A stretch of DNA of 64,000 nucleotides. Origin: Campylobacter sp. RM16704 (GTDB lineage: Bacteria; Campylobacterota; Campylobacteria; Campylobacterales; Campylobacteraceae). The notes beneath the pieces are model-generated. The model searched no databases, had not been told where the DNA came from, and worked only from the letters and a program-made list of their open reading frames with translations. A program made the translations under genes and the position numbers. Of the stretch, positions 47,889-57,223 are shown piece after piece; positions within the stretch are counted from its first letter, which is position 1; every line of letters starts with the position of its first letter. The stretch is taken from positions 652,464 to 716,463 of the forward strand of contig NZ_CP007769.1 in the NCBI RefSeq assembly GCF_000816245.1, written 5' to 3'.

Positions 47889-49013
47889 ATGAGAGAAGTT
47901 ATATCAACAGGCAATAATTTAGTAGCAAAAGCAGCAATTGATTGTGGTTGTAAATTTTTTGGTGGTTATCCTATTACCCCAAGCTCTGAAATTGCACATG
48001 AATTGAGCCATTTATTACCAAAAAATGATGGAACTTTTATACAAATGGAAGATGAAATTTCTGGTATTAGCGTTGCAATAGGTGCTTCTATGAGTGGGGT
48101 TAAATCAATGACTGCAAGTAGTGGTCCTGGAATTTCTTTAAAGGCTGAACAAATAGGTCTTGCATTTATTGCAGAAATTCCACTTGTTATAGTAAATGTT
48201 ATGAGAGGTGGTCCTTCAACTGGACTTCCAACAAGAGTTGCTCAAGGTGATTTATTTCAAGCAAAAGCACCAACACACGGAGATTATGCAAGCATTGCTT
48301 TAGCTCCTGCTTCATTAGAAGAAGCATATAGTGAAACTATTAGAGCGTTTAATCTAGCTGAAAAATATATGACCCCAGTATTTTTACTTTTAGATGAAAC
48401 CATAGGGCATATGAATGGTAAGGCAAAATTACCTAAAATAGATGAGCTAAAGATAATTAATCGTAAAAAATTTAATGGAGATAAAAAAGATTATAAGCCT
48501 TATGCAGCAGGAGAAAATGAAGCTGCTATACTTAATCCTTTCTTTGAAGGCTATCGCTATCATATTACAGGACTTCATCATGGAGATATAGGTTTTCCTA
48601 CAGAAGATGGTGAAATAGTTGATAAGAATATTAAAAGATTATTTGGAAAAATTAAAAATAACACAGATGAAATTTGCACTTGGGAAGAATTTATGCTTGA
48701 AGATGCGCAGTTTTTAATCATAGCTTATGGTAGTGTTGCAAGATCGGCTAAAGAAGCTATTTTAAGACTTAGAGAAGAAGGTTTAAAAGTAGGGCTTTTT
48801 AGACCTATTACTTTATATCCAGTGGCAGAGAAAAAAATAGCTCAAGTTGTATCTAAATTTGAAAAAGTTATGGTAAGTGAGCTTAATATGGGGCAGTATT
48901 TAGAAGAAATTCAAAGAGTAAGTAAAAGAGATGATTTTATTAGTTTACACCGTGCAAATGGTCGTCCTATAACACCTAGTGAGATTATTGCTAAAGTAAA
49001 GGAGAATATATAA
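47889..49013 (+). CDS. oorA: 2-oxoglutarate:acceptor oxidoreductase subunit alpha OorA
   Basis: A 374-residue subunit. GGYPITPSSEIAHELS and TASSGPGISLKAEQIGLAFI are the pyruvate/ketoisovalerate-oxidoreductase alpha-domain motifs; GPSTGLPTRVAQGDL follows. The oxidoreductase converts 2-oxoglutarate and CoA to succinyl-CoA and CO2 and replaces the 2-oxoglutarate dehydrogenase complex in the TCA cycle. It abuts oorB directly. Confidence 0.95.
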   Translation: MREVISTGNNLVAKAAIDCGCKFFGGYPITPSSEIAHELSHLLPKNDGTFIQMEDEISGISVAIGASMSGVKSMTASSGPGISLKAEQIGLAFIAEIPLVIVNVMRGGPSTGLPTRVAQGDLFQAKAPTHGDYASIALAPASLEEAYSETIRAFNLAEKYMTPVFLLLDETIGHMNGKAKLPKIDELKIINRKKFNGDKKDYKPYAAGENEAAILNPFFEGYRYHITGLHHGDIGFPTEDGEIVDKNIKRLFGKIKNNTDEICTWEEFMLEDAQFLIIAYGSVARSAKEAILRLREEGLKVGLFRPITLYPVAEKKIAQVVSKFEKVMVSELNMGQYLEEIQRVSKRDDFISLHRANGRPITPSEIIAKVKENI

Positions 49014-49859
49014 ATGGCTTTTGATTATGATGAATATTTAAGAGTAGATAAACTTCCAACTCAATGGTGTTGGGGTTGCGGAGATGGTGTTGTTTTAAAA
49101 GCTATTATTAGGGCTATACAAAAAATAGGTTGGAATATGGATGATGTTTGTGTAGTTTCTGGTATAGGTTGTAGTGGTAGAATGAGTTCTTATGTAAATT
49201 GTAACACAGTTCATACAACTCATGGTAGAGCAATAGCTTATGCAACTGGTATAAAACTAGCAAATCCTAAAAAACATGTAATTGTAGTAAGCGGTGATGG
49301 GGATACTTTAGCAATAGGTGGAAATCATACTATTCATGGATGTAGAAGAAATATAGATTTGACTCATATTTTAATTAATAATTTTATTTATGGTCTTACA
49401 AACTCACAAACTTCACCAACAACTCCACAAGGCTTTTACACAGTAACGGCTCAAGCTGGAAATATAGATCCAAATTTTGATGCTTGTGAATTAACAAAAG
49501 CAGCTGGAGCTTCTTTTGTGGCAAGAACGAATGTGATAGAAGCAAACAAACTTGAAAATATTATCTATAAAGCTTTAGCACACAAAGGTTATAGTTTTGT
49601 TGATGTATTTTCTAATTGTCATATAAATTTGGGTAGAAAAAATAAAATGGGTGAAGCAGTAAGTATACTTGAATGGATAAAGAATCGTTGTGTTGAAAAG
49701 ACCAAATTTGAGCAATTAGACTATGAGCAAAGAATGGATAAATTCCCTACAGGAATTTTATATCAAGATGGAAGTAAAGTAGAATATTGCGAAGCTTATG
49801 AAGAGGTTAGAAGAGCTTTAAAAGAAAAAAGAATGGTTGATTTAGGAGCACTAAAATGA
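49014..49859 (+). CDS. oorB: 2-oxoglutarate:acceptor oxidoreductase subunit beta OorB
   Basis: A 281-residue thiamine-diphosphate subunit. CWGCGDGVVLKAI is the Fe-S/TPP entry motif. The TPP site is GDGDTLAIGGNH followed by NNFIYGLTNSQTSPTTP. The last four bases (ATGA) overlap the start of oorC. Confidence 0.95.
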   Translation: MAFDYDEYLRVDKLPTQWCWGCGDGVVLKAIIRAIQKIGWNMDDVCVVSGIGCSGRMSSYVNCNTVHTTHGRAIAYATGIKLANPKKHVIVVSGDGDTLAIGGNHTIHGCRRNIDLTHILINNFIYGLTNSQTSPTTPQGFYTVTAQAGNIDPNFDACELTKAAGASFVARTNVIEANKLENIIYKALAHKGYSFVDVFSNCHINLGRKNKMGEAVSILEWIKNRCVEKTKFEQLDYEQRMDKFPTGILYQDGSKVEYCEAYEEVRRALKEKRMVDLGALK

Positions 49860-50413
49860 AATACCAATTAAGATTTTGCGGTGAAGGTGGTCAAGGAGTA
49901 ATCACAGCAGGTGAAATTCTAGCTAAAGCTGCTATTAAAGAAGGACGTAATGCTTTTAAAGCTTCAACATATACTTCTCAAGTTAGAGGTGGACCAACTA
50001 AAGTTGATATAATCATAGATGAAAATGAAATATTTTTTCCTTATGCAGTAGAAGGAGAAGTGAGCTTTATGCTTTCAACTGCAGACAAAGGTTATAAAAG
50101 TTTTAAAGATGGTGTTATGAAAAGTGGGGTTATAGTCATAGAGCCAAACTTAGTTCATCCTAGTAAGGATGATTATGAAAATTGGAAAATTTATGAAATT
50201 CCTATTATTAATATAGCTAAAGATGAAGTAGGAAATGTAGCTACACAATCTGTTGTAGCATTGGCTATAGCTGCTTATATGAGTAAATGCATAGATATAG
50301 AAGCATTAAAACAAACTATGCTGGATATGGTACCTGCAAAAACTAAAGAAGCTAATGCAAAAGCTTTTGATTTAGGTATAGAATACGCTAAAAAATCACA
50401 AGTAGTTTCTTGA
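49856..50413 (+). CDS. oorC: 2-oxoglutarate:acceptor oxidoreductase subunit gamma OorC
   Basis: A 185-residue subunit with the gamma-domain signature FCGEGGQGVITAGEILAKAA, then TYTSQVRGGPTKVDIIID. It completes the OorDABC enzyme. The stop codon lies within the terminator hairpin that follows. Confidence 0.95.
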   Translation: MKYQLRFCGEGGQGVITAGEILAKAAIKEGRNAFKASTYTSQVRGGPTKVDIIIDENEIFFPYAVEGEVSFMLSTADKGYKSFKDGVMKSGVIVIEPNLVHPSKDDYENWKIYEIPIINIAKDEVGNVATQSVVALAIAAYMSKCIDIEALKQTMLDMVPAKTKEANAKAFDLGIEYAKKSQVVS

Positions 50414-50427
50414 TTTTTCAAGAAACT
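50404..50427 (+). terminator. Terminator after oorC
   Basis: AGTTTCTTGA and TCAAGAAACT form a perfect 10-bp stem with a TTTT loop, followed by TTCCCTT. It overlaps the oorC stop. Confidence 0.7.
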
Positions 50428-50461
50428 TTCCCTTATAAAACAATATTTATTAAATTATCGT

Positions 50462-50467
50462 TATAAT
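50462..50467 (+). promoter_or_regulatory. -10 box of ilvI-ilvH-lpxD
   Basis: TTATCGTTATAAT lies 28 bases before the ilvI ATG, with AAAGGAAAA as the ribosome site. Confidence 0.6.
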
Positions 50468-50495
50468 ATTCTTTATTTTTAGCTAAAGGAAAATA

Positions 50496-52205
50496 ATGAA
50501 AGAGCTAAACGGTTCGCAAATGATTTGCGAAGCATTAAAAGAAGAAAATATTAAAGTAGTATTTGGTTATCCTGGTGGAGCGGCCTTAAATATATACGAT
50601 GAAATTTACAAGCAAAATTATTTTAAACATATTTTAGTTAGACATGAACAAGCAGCGCTACATAGTGCAGATGCCTATGCAAGAATGAGCGGAGAAGTAG
50701 GGGTTGCTATAGTTACAAGCGGTCCAGGTTTTACCAATACTGTTACAGGTTTAGCTACTGCTTATAGTGATTCTATACCTTTAGTTTTAATTTCTGCTCA
50801 AGTTGCTAATTCTTTAATAGGAACAGATGCTTTTCAAGAAATTGATGCTATAGGAATTTCAAGACCTTGTGTGAAGCATAATTATTTAGTAAAAAATATA
50901 GAAGAATTACCAAAAATTTTAAAAGAAGCATTTTATATTGCCACAACAGGTAGAAAAGGACCTGTGCATATTGATATACCAAAAGATGTAACAGCGACTA
51001 TAGGTACTTGGCATTATCCTAGAGAAATCACTATGAAAACTTACAAACCAACTTATAAAGGTAATATCAAACAAATTAAAAAATTAGTAAGTTTAATTAA
51101 AAATGCACAAAAACCTTTATTTTATTTAGGTGGAGGTTGTATAGCATCTAATGCTAGTAATGAACTTAGAGAGTTGATTCATTTTTGTAAAATTCCTGCG
51201 GTTGAAACTTTAATGGCACTAGGAACTTTAAGAAGTGATGATGAACTTAATTTAAAAATGGCTGGTATGCATGGGGGTTATTGTGCAAATATTGCCTTGA
51301 GTGAATGTGATTTATTAATTGCTATAGGTGCAAGGTTTGATGATAGAATTACTGGCAAAACAAGTGAATTTGCTAAGAGTGCAAAAATCGTTCATATTGA
51401 TATAGATCCAAGTTCTATTTCTAAAATTATTGAAGCACATTTTCCTATAGTAGGTGATATTAAAAGTGTAGTGATAGATACTTTAGATGAATTAAAAAAA
51501 GAAAATTTTGATAATACTAAATATCAAGAATGGTTCAAAACTTTACAAAAATACCAGCAATTATATCCTTTGTTTTACGAAGATAGCAATGACATTTTAA
51601 AACCGCAATGGGTTATAGAAGAATGTGCTAGATTAGCTCCTGATGCAAGGATAATTACTGATGTGGGGCAACATCAAATGTGGGTGGCACAATTTTATCC
51701 TTTTAATTATGCAAGACAACTTGCAACAAGTGGTGGTCAAGGAACTATGGGTTATTCTCTACCAGCTGCACTTGGAGCTAAATTAGCTGTAGGTGAGGAA
51801 GTAGTAGTAAATTTTGTAGGCGATGGTTCTTTTTTAATGAATATACAAGAGTTGATGACTGCAAGTGCTTATGATATAAAAGTGATTAATATCATTTTAA
51901 ATAATTCTTTTTTGGGTATGGTAAGACAATGGCAAAGTATGTTTTATAAAGAAAGATTTTCTAATACAGATTTAACCAATCAACCTGATTTTATTACCAT
52001 CGCAAAAGGCTTTCATTGTGAAGGATATAATGTTTTTACAAAAGAAGAATTTAATAATGCTTTTTTGAAAGCCTTAAAATCAAAAAAAACTTGTGTTTTA
52101 AATGTAGCTATAGATCGTTATGAGAATGTTTTACCTATGGTTCCAGCAGGCGGAGCGATTTATAATATGATTTTACCTAGCTATAAAAACAAGGATAAAA
52201 AATGA
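50496..52205 (+). CDS. ilvI: Acetolactate synthase large subunit
   Basis: A 569-residue TPP enzyme for the first common step of branched-chain amino acid synthesis. The TPP glutamate is in VRHEQAALHSADAYAR. GPGFTNTVTGLATAY and FQEIDAIGISRPCVKHNYLV are conserved. The TPP/Mg site is GDGSFLMNIQEL to NNSFLGMVRQWQ. Its stop overlaps ilvH (ATGA). Confidence 0.95.
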   Translation: MKELNGSQMICEALKEENIKVVFGYPGGAALNIYDEIYKQNYFKHILVRHEQAALHSADAYARMSGEVGVAIVTSGPGFTNTVTGLATAYSDSIPLVLISAQVANSLIGTDAFQEIDAIGISRPCVKHNYLVKNIEELPKILKEAFYIATTGRKGPVHIDIPKDVTATIGTWHYPREITMKTYKPTYKGNIKQIKKLVSLIKNAQKPLFYLGGGCIASNASNELRELIHFCKIPAVETLMALGTLRSDDELNLKMAGMHGGYCANIALSECDLLIAIGARFDDRITGKTSEFAKSAKIVHIDIDPSSISKIIEAHFPIVGDIKSVVIDTLDELKKENFDNTKYQEWFKTLQKYQQLYPLFYEDSNDILKPQWVIEECARLAPDARIITDVGQHQMWVAQFYPFNYARQLATSGGQGTMGYSLPAALGAKLAVGEEVVVNFVGDGSFLMNIQELMTASAYDIKVINIILNNSFLGMVRQWQSMFYKERFSNTDLTNQPDFITIAKGFHCEGYNVFTKEEFNNAFLKALKSKKTCVLNVAIDRYENVLPMVPAGGAIYNMILPSYKNKDKK

Positions 52206-52669
52206 AAAGAAGAGTAATTTCTGTCATTGTGTTAAATGAGCATGGGGTATTATCACGTGTAGTTGGGCTTTTTTCAGGAAGAGGATATAATATAGAATCT
52301 CTTACTGTGGCTCCGCTTGATAATGATGAATTTTCAAGAATAAATATAGTAACTTTAGGTGATGAAAGAGTTTTTGAACAAATCATTAAACAACTTCACA
52401 AGCTCATACCTACTTATAAAGTGATTGATTCAAGTGATTTTATAGAAAAAGAAACAGCTTTAGTAAAGATTGCAATAAGCGAAAATTTTGCAGGGTTAGA
52501 TGCAATATTAAAAGCTTATAATGGTAGTGTAACTTATAGTGATGGTGAATTTATTATAGCAATGGTAAGTGATGATGCAGATAAAATTGATAATTTTTTA
52601 AAGACTATAAAAAAATATAATCCCATTAGTGTTGTTAGAAGTGGTTCTATTTTGATGGAGGTAAAATGA
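52202..52669 (+). CDS. ilvH: Acetolactate synthase small regulatory subunit
   Basis: A 155-residue subunit with an N-terminal ACT domain (VIVLNEHGVLSRVVGLFSGRGYNIESLTV), the valine-binding feedback site, and a C-terminal ACT-like domain. It activates IlvI and makes it sensitive to valine. The ATG of lpxD overlaps its stop. Confidence 0.95.
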   Translation: MKRRVISVIVLNEHGVLSRVVGLFSGRGYNIESLTVAPLDNDEFSRINIVTLGDERVFEQIIKQLHKLIPTYKVIDSSDFIEKETALVKIAISENFAGLDAILKAYNGSVTYSDGEFIIAMVSDDADKIDNFLKTIKKYNPISVVRSGSILMEVK

Positions 52670-53628
52670 AAATTAGTGAAATTGCTAAATTTTTAGGTAT
52701 AGAATATTATGGAGATGATATAGAAATTGTTGCTTTAAATTCATTAAATAATGCAAGTTTTAATGAGCTTAGTTATTGTGATGGAGAAAAAAATTCTAAA
52801 AAAATAGTAAGCAGTGGAGCAGGTGCTATTTTAGTTTCAAAAGAATTTGAAAATTTGGTGTCAAAAGATTGTGTTAAACTTGTGGTAGATAATCCACATT
52901 TGTCTTTTGCTCTTTTAAGTAAACTTTTTGCAAAACCTTTATTTTGTGATAAACAAGATAAAAAAACTAAAATAGCAAAAAGTGCTAAGATTATGCCAAA
53001 TGTTTATATAGGCAATAATGTTCAAATATCAGAACACGTTGTGATTATGGCAGGAGTTTATATAGGAGACAATGTAAGCATAGGCGAATATACTATAATC
53101 CATCCTAATGTAGTAATTTATAATGATACGCAAATTGGAAAAAAATGCCATTTACTAGCAAATTGTGTTATAGGTAGCGATGGTTTTGGTTATGCACATA
53201 CAAAAAATGGAGAGCACTATAAAATTTATCATAATGGCAATGTGATTTTAGAAGATTTTGTTGAAATTGGAGCTTGTACCACTATAGATAGAGCAGTTTT
53301 TGAAAGTACCATAATTAAACAAGGAACCAAGATTGATAATTTAGTTCAAGTTGGACATAATTGCGAAATAGGAGAAAATTGTCTTATAGTGGCTCAAAGT
53401 GGAATTTCAGGTTCGAGTGTCTTAGGTAAAAATGTTGTTATGGGTGGACAAAGTGCAACAAGTGGTCATTTAGAAATTGGAGATTTTGCTACTATAGCTG
53501 CAAGAGGTGGAGTTACTAAAAATTTAGAAGGTGCTAGAGTTTATGGAGGTTTTCCTATTATGCTTCAAAAAGATTGGTTAAAATTTCAAGCCAAAATTAT
53601 TACAGCTTTTAGGGATAAACATGAGTAA
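52666..53628 (+). CDS. lpxD: UDP-3-O-acylglucosamine N-acyltransferase LpxD
   Basis: A 320-residue left-handed beta-helix acyltransferase of lipid A synthesis. The uridine-binding N-terminal part is followed by hexapeptide repeats (YIGNNVQISEHVVIMAGVYI, GDNVSIGEYTII). The catalytic His lies in VGHNCEIGENC, and the acyl chain selector region is SGISGSSVLGKNVVMGGQS. It overlaps the next small gene by 8 bases. Confidence 0.95.
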   Translation: MKISEIAKFLGIEYYGDDIEIVALNSLNNASFNELSYCDGEKNSKKIVSSGAGAILVSKEFENLVSKDCVKLVVDNPHLSFALLSKLFAKPLFCDKQDKKTKIAKSAKIMPNVYIGNNVQISEHVVIMAGVYIGDNVSIGEYTIIHPNVVIYNDTQIGKKCHLLANCVIGSDGFGYAHTKNGEHYKIYHNGNVILEDFVEIGACTTIDRAVFESTIIKQGTKIDNLVQVGHNCEIGENCLIVAQSGISGSSVLGKNVVMGGQSATSGHLEIGDFATIAARGGVTKNLEGARVYGGFPIMLQKDWLKFQAKIITAFRDKHE

Positions 53629-53845
53629 AAAAATATTTAAAACTATAGAATTACATGGTAGTAAAAGTGGTGAGATTAGTTTATGTAATCTTTCTAATCC
53701 TTATGGTATAGGTAGTAGTGATATTTTAAGTATAGGTGTTGCTTTAAAAAAAGAAAGTGGTATTGATTGGAAAGTTCATATCCCTTATGAAAATTTAAAA
53801 GATCTTATTACAGCTCTTCAAGAAATAGAAAAAAATAACACCTAG
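53621..53845 (+). CDS. Small hypothetical protein after lpxD
   Basis: A 74-residue soluble protein starting MSKKIFKTIELHGSKSGEIS and ending near the bidirectional terminator. I do not recognise a family. Strand-rich sequence (EISLCNLSNPYGIGSSDILS, WKVHIPYENLKDLI) suggests a compact beta fold. The 8-base overlap with lpxD argues that it is real and co-translated. Confidence 0.6.
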   Translation: MSKKIFKTIELHGSKSGEISLCNLSNPYGIGSSDILSIGVALKKESGIDWKVHIPYENLKDLITALQEIEKNNT

Positions 53846-53863
53846 TTTTTAAAAATTAGGTGT
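53838..53863. terminator. Bidirectional terminator between the lpxD operon and ccsBA
   Basis: ACACCTA and TAGGTGT flank a TTTTT/AAAAA centre, giving a stem of about 12 bp with A-rich DNA on the left and T's on the right. Both convergent stop codons lie inside it. Confidence 0.75.
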
Positions 53864-56551
53864 TTGTAGATCTCTTTTAAAACTAGCACTTACTATCAAA
53901 ATAAAATTAATTATTACCAAAACATATATAAAAGTTGGTATGGGAAATGAATCTCCGCTTGCGTATGAATGAAGTCCTGAAAGATAAAAATTTACCCCAA
54001 AATAAGTCATTAAAATACTATAAAATGCCAAAACACTAGCACACGCAAAAACAAAAATAAAATGCGTTTTAAAGATAAATCTTAAGTGAAGCACCATGGC
54101 ATAAATTACAATAGAAATTAAAGCCCAAGTTTCTTTTGGATCCCAACCCCAATATCTACCCCAACTCTCATTCGCCCAAATACCACCTAAAAAATTCCCT
54201 ATAGTAAGCATAGCAAGACCTATAATCATAGACATTTCATTTATACAATGAAGTTTGATAATATTTTGATCTATGTTAGTGTTTTTTCCTCTTAGTATAA
54301 AAAGAATTAAACTTAAAATTCCAATCATAAAACAAAGAGCTAAAAATCCATAGCTTGCTGTAATAACAGATACATGTATATTAAGCCAATAAGATTTTAA
54401 CACTGGAATTAAATTTCCTATTTGAGGATCCATAAAACCAAGATGAGCGACAAAAAGAGTAATACCCGCTAAGAAACTAGCACAACTAAGTGCTAATGGA
54501 GAATTTTTAAAAAATATTAAAGCACTTATTGCACAGGCAAAAGCAATATATATCATACTTTCATAAGCATTACTCCAAGGTGCATGATCACCTACATACC
54601 ACCTTGTTATTAGTGCTATAGTATGTATAAAAACACATAAAGATAAAATAAAATATAAAATTTTATAAATAAATTTAGATAAAGGCATGTTTTTAAACAT
54701 AGTATAAAAACATAAAATAAATAGAATCAAAGCAAAACTTATATAAGCAAAAGTGAGATTGTCAAAAATATTATAATGATTTAGTAAAATCTCAAAGTCA
54801 ATTCTTTCTTTTTGCGGTAATACCTTGCTTCCATAGTGCAATTGGTAATCCTTTAATGATTGTAAAATTTCATTCGGTGCTTGCCATTCATTATTTTCAA
54901 CACTTTTGCGTGTTTGTAGAAAATAGTTAACCAAAAGCATTTGTAAGCGTTCTACATCTTCTTTTGCAAATGGTAAAATTTGAACAGGCGAGAACCATTT
55001 CAAAGTTTGTTCGTTAATATCAGGAATGATAGTTAAAGCTTGGCCGCTATAAATATAATAAGCATGATTGATTTTTTCATCTAATGCCAATATATCTTTA
55101 TCAAAATTTGTTCGTAAGGCAGGTTTTTTTCTATTAGCTTCTTCTACATAATTAGTTAATTTATAAGTTCCATTGTCAAAAACATCATTAAAGGCTATAT
55201 ATTTTTCATCTTTATCAGCTCCTATTAATTCTCTAAGTTGCGTAGTTTTTGTAGCTATCATCTTAATTTGTCTAAATTCTTGAGGATAAATCATCATAGC
55301 TAAAAAAATTTGATTATAATGTAGTTTTAAAAAATTATCTTTCCCTGTAATTTTATAAATAAATTCCATAGCAAGGGTATCTAGAGGTTTAATTCTACCA
55401 TTATAATCTTGAATTAAAAGTTTTCCAAAATTTAAAGAATGCTCGTAAGTATTTTTTTGTAAATTATTTATGAGTTTTAAAATATCTTCTTTTTCATTTT
55501 GTGCATAAAGTGGAATTTGGAAACTAGCAAAAAACAAAAATACTAGTATAAAATTTTGTCTTTTTTTTAAATATACGCTTAAACGATGAAATCTTGAATT
55601 TTTATCAAATAAAATCCATAAAAATCCTAAGATAAGCAAACTATAGCCTATATAAGTAGGAAATTTGCCAGGATCTTTATTAACAGAAAGTATAGTTCCT
55701 TGCTCATCTTGATCATAAGAACTTTGGAAAAATCTATATCCTCCATAATCAAGAACATTATTCATAAAAATATCATAATATAAATTAGTATTATTGTTTT
55801 GATCTATAATTTTTACTTTAGAAGTATATGATGATGGACTCATAGAACCTAAATATCGTTCCAATGAAAAATCTTCTAGATATAGCGAAAAAGGAAGTTT
55901 TATTTCTTTTGGCCCCCAATTAATGCCAAAATTTTTTCCTTCAAAATTAAAACTAAGTATTTCTTTACCATTATAATTTGGATTTAATGTTAGAGTTTTA
56001 TTTTTATTTTGATAGTCAATATTTAATTCCAAACTTGCAGGTGTGAGTGCATCTTTTTGTGGTGTATAATTTATAGATTTAATAGATATTTTTTCGTTTT
56101 CAAAAATAAAAGTTTTTTCAAAATGATTTTGAGTGAGTGAAGTAAAACTAATGGGAAATTCTAAACTTAAATTTGTATCAAAGTCTATAATTTTTATAAA
56201 TTCTTCTCTAGTAACAATAGTATTAGAACTTTCTCCTTCTCTAATGTGCATACCACCTTCTAAGCCAAAATATCTAGTCAATCCTGCTCCAATTAAAATG
56301 ACAATAAAAGATACATGTAAAAGTAGGCTAGGATATTTTTTTCTTTGAATGAGTTTATTATAATAAATAATTCCAATTAGATTAATTCCTAGTAGTAAGT
56401 GTAATATATCAAACCAAGCATTATCATAAATTAAGGCTTTAGCGGCACTAATGCCAAAATCATTTTCTATAAAAGTTGCGATAGCACACGATAATGCATA
56501 CAAACTCATTAGTAAAAAACTCATTGCAAAGGAAAAAAAATAATGCATCAA
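53849..56551 (-). CDS. ccsBA: Fused cytochrome c haem lyase CcsBA (ResB-CcsA)
   Basis: A 900-residue polytopic membrane protein of the system II cytochrome c maturation type. The N-terminal ResB/CcsB part has about four spans and a large periplasmic domain. The C-terminal CcsA part has the tryptophan-rich haem site WANESWGRYWGWDPKETWAL, with conserved histidines in adjoining spans. It attaches haem b to CXnCH apocytochromes outside the membrane. It lies downstream of two multihaem cytochrome genes, one with a CX17CH site, which suggests a dedicated role. Confidence 0.92.
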   Translation of the reverse strand: MMHYFFSFAMSFLLMSLYALSCAIATFIENDFGISAAKALIYDNAWFDILHLLLGINLIGIIYYNKLIQRKKYPSLLLHVSFIVILIGAGLTRYFGLEGGMHIREGESSNTIVTREEFIKIIDFDTNLSLEFPISFTSLTQNHFEKTFIFENEKISIKSINYTPQKDALTPASLELNIDYQNKNKTLTLNPNYNGKEILSFNFEGKNFGINWGPKEIKLPFSLYLEDFSLERYLGSMSPSSYTSKVKIIDQNNNTNLYYDIFMNNVLDYGGYRFFQSSYDQDEQGTILSVNKDPGKFPTYIGYSLLILGFLWILFDKNSRFHRLSVYLKKRQNFILVFLFFASFQIPLYAQNEKEDILKLINNLQKNTYEHSLNFGKLLIQDYNGRIKPLDTLAMEFIYKITGKDNFLKLHYNQIFLAMMIYPQEFRQIKMIATKTTQLRELIGADKDEKYIAFNDVFDNGTYKLTNYVEEANRKKPALRTNFDKDILALDEKINHAYYIYSGQALTIIPDINEQTLKWFSPVQILPFAKEDVERLQMLLVNYFLQTRKSVENNEWQAPNEILQSLKDYQLHYGSKVLPQKERIDFEILLNHYNIFDNLTFAYISFALILFILCFYTMFKNMPLSKFIYKILYFILSLCVFIHTIALITRWYVGDHAPWSNAYESMIYIAFACAISALIFFKNSPLALSCASFLAGITLFVAHLGFMDPQIGNLIPVLKSYWLNIHVSVITASYGFLALCFMIGILSLILFILRGKNTNIDQNIIKLHCINEMSMIIGLAMLTIGNFLGGIWANESWGRYWGWDPKETWALISIVIYAMVLHLRFIFKTHFIFVFACASVLAFYSILMTYFGVNFYLSGLHSYASGDSFPIPTFIYVLVIINFILIVSASFKRDLQTPNF

Positions 56552-56562
56552 TATCCTTTATG

Positions 56563-57162
56563 TTAAATTTTATTTTCTTTGTAAAAATGTAAAAGTTTTT
56601 TTGCTATCGTTTCTTCATCTAAATTTTGATTCTCTTTTTGATTTAAAAACTCCATTGTAGCACTAAGTCTTTTAGCACTAATAAATCCAGGATAGTTAAA
56701 TAGAGTTTGGCTTTTTTTATTGAGTATTACTATAGTAGGAGTGGCTATTATGTTGTAAATACCTGAAAGTTCACTAGTACTTAAATCACTTTTTTGATTT
56801 TTATAAAATATATGAATTTTTTTATAACTTATATTTATATAGTATGAACTATAATCATTTTTAATTTGTTTTTGTATTTTTTCATTTTGAATTATTTCTT
56901 CTTTTAATTTATCACAATATGTGCAATGATTAGCACTGAATATAATTAGAATATTTTTATCGTTACTTTTAATGTCTGTATTATCTTTAAATAAATGTGC
57001 AATTTCTTCATAAGATTTTTTATCCAAATCATTGGCTTTTTTTTGATTTTCTTTTGTGTATTGAGTTCCATCTGAAATTAAATTTGAATCAATTTTATCG
57101 CTATTTGAACAAGCAATGAAAGCCATACTTAAAATACTAAGTGAAATTGTTTTTTTAAACAT
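56563..57162 (-). CDS. Thioredoxin-like lipoprotein
   Basis: A 199-residue protein. Lipobox MAFIAC puts the acylated Cys at residue 18. A thioredoxin-like fold carries the redox pair in SANHCTYCDKL, followed by ATPTIVILNKKSQTLFNYPG (cis-proline TPT). It probably keeps apocytochrome haem-site cysteines reduced for CcsBA, which starts 11 bases downstream. Other envelope disulphide roles are possible. Confidence 0.8.
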   Translation of the reverse strand: MFKKTISLSILSMAFIACSNSDKIDSNLISDGTQYTKENQKKANDLDKKSYEEIAHLFKDNTDIKSNDKNILIIFSANHCTYCDKLKEEIIQNEKIQKQIKNDYSSYYINISYKKIHIFYKNQKSDLSTSELSGIYNIIATPTIVILNKKSQTLFNYPGFISAKRLSATMEFLNQKENQNLDEETIAKKLLHFYKENKI

Positions 57163-57196
57163 TATAAATTCCTTAAAAATGTTTAGGAGAAAAAGT

Positions 57197-57223
57197 CCTT
57201 ATTCGCTATTATAGCGAATAAGG
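57197..57223 (-). terminator. Terminator after the hexahaem cytochrome gene
   Basis: CCTTATTCGCTA and TAGCGAATAAGG form a perfect 12-bp stem with loop TTA. On the minus strand it is followed by ACTTTTTCTCC. It separates the two cytochrome genes from the lipoprotein-ccsBA pair. Confidence 0.8.
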
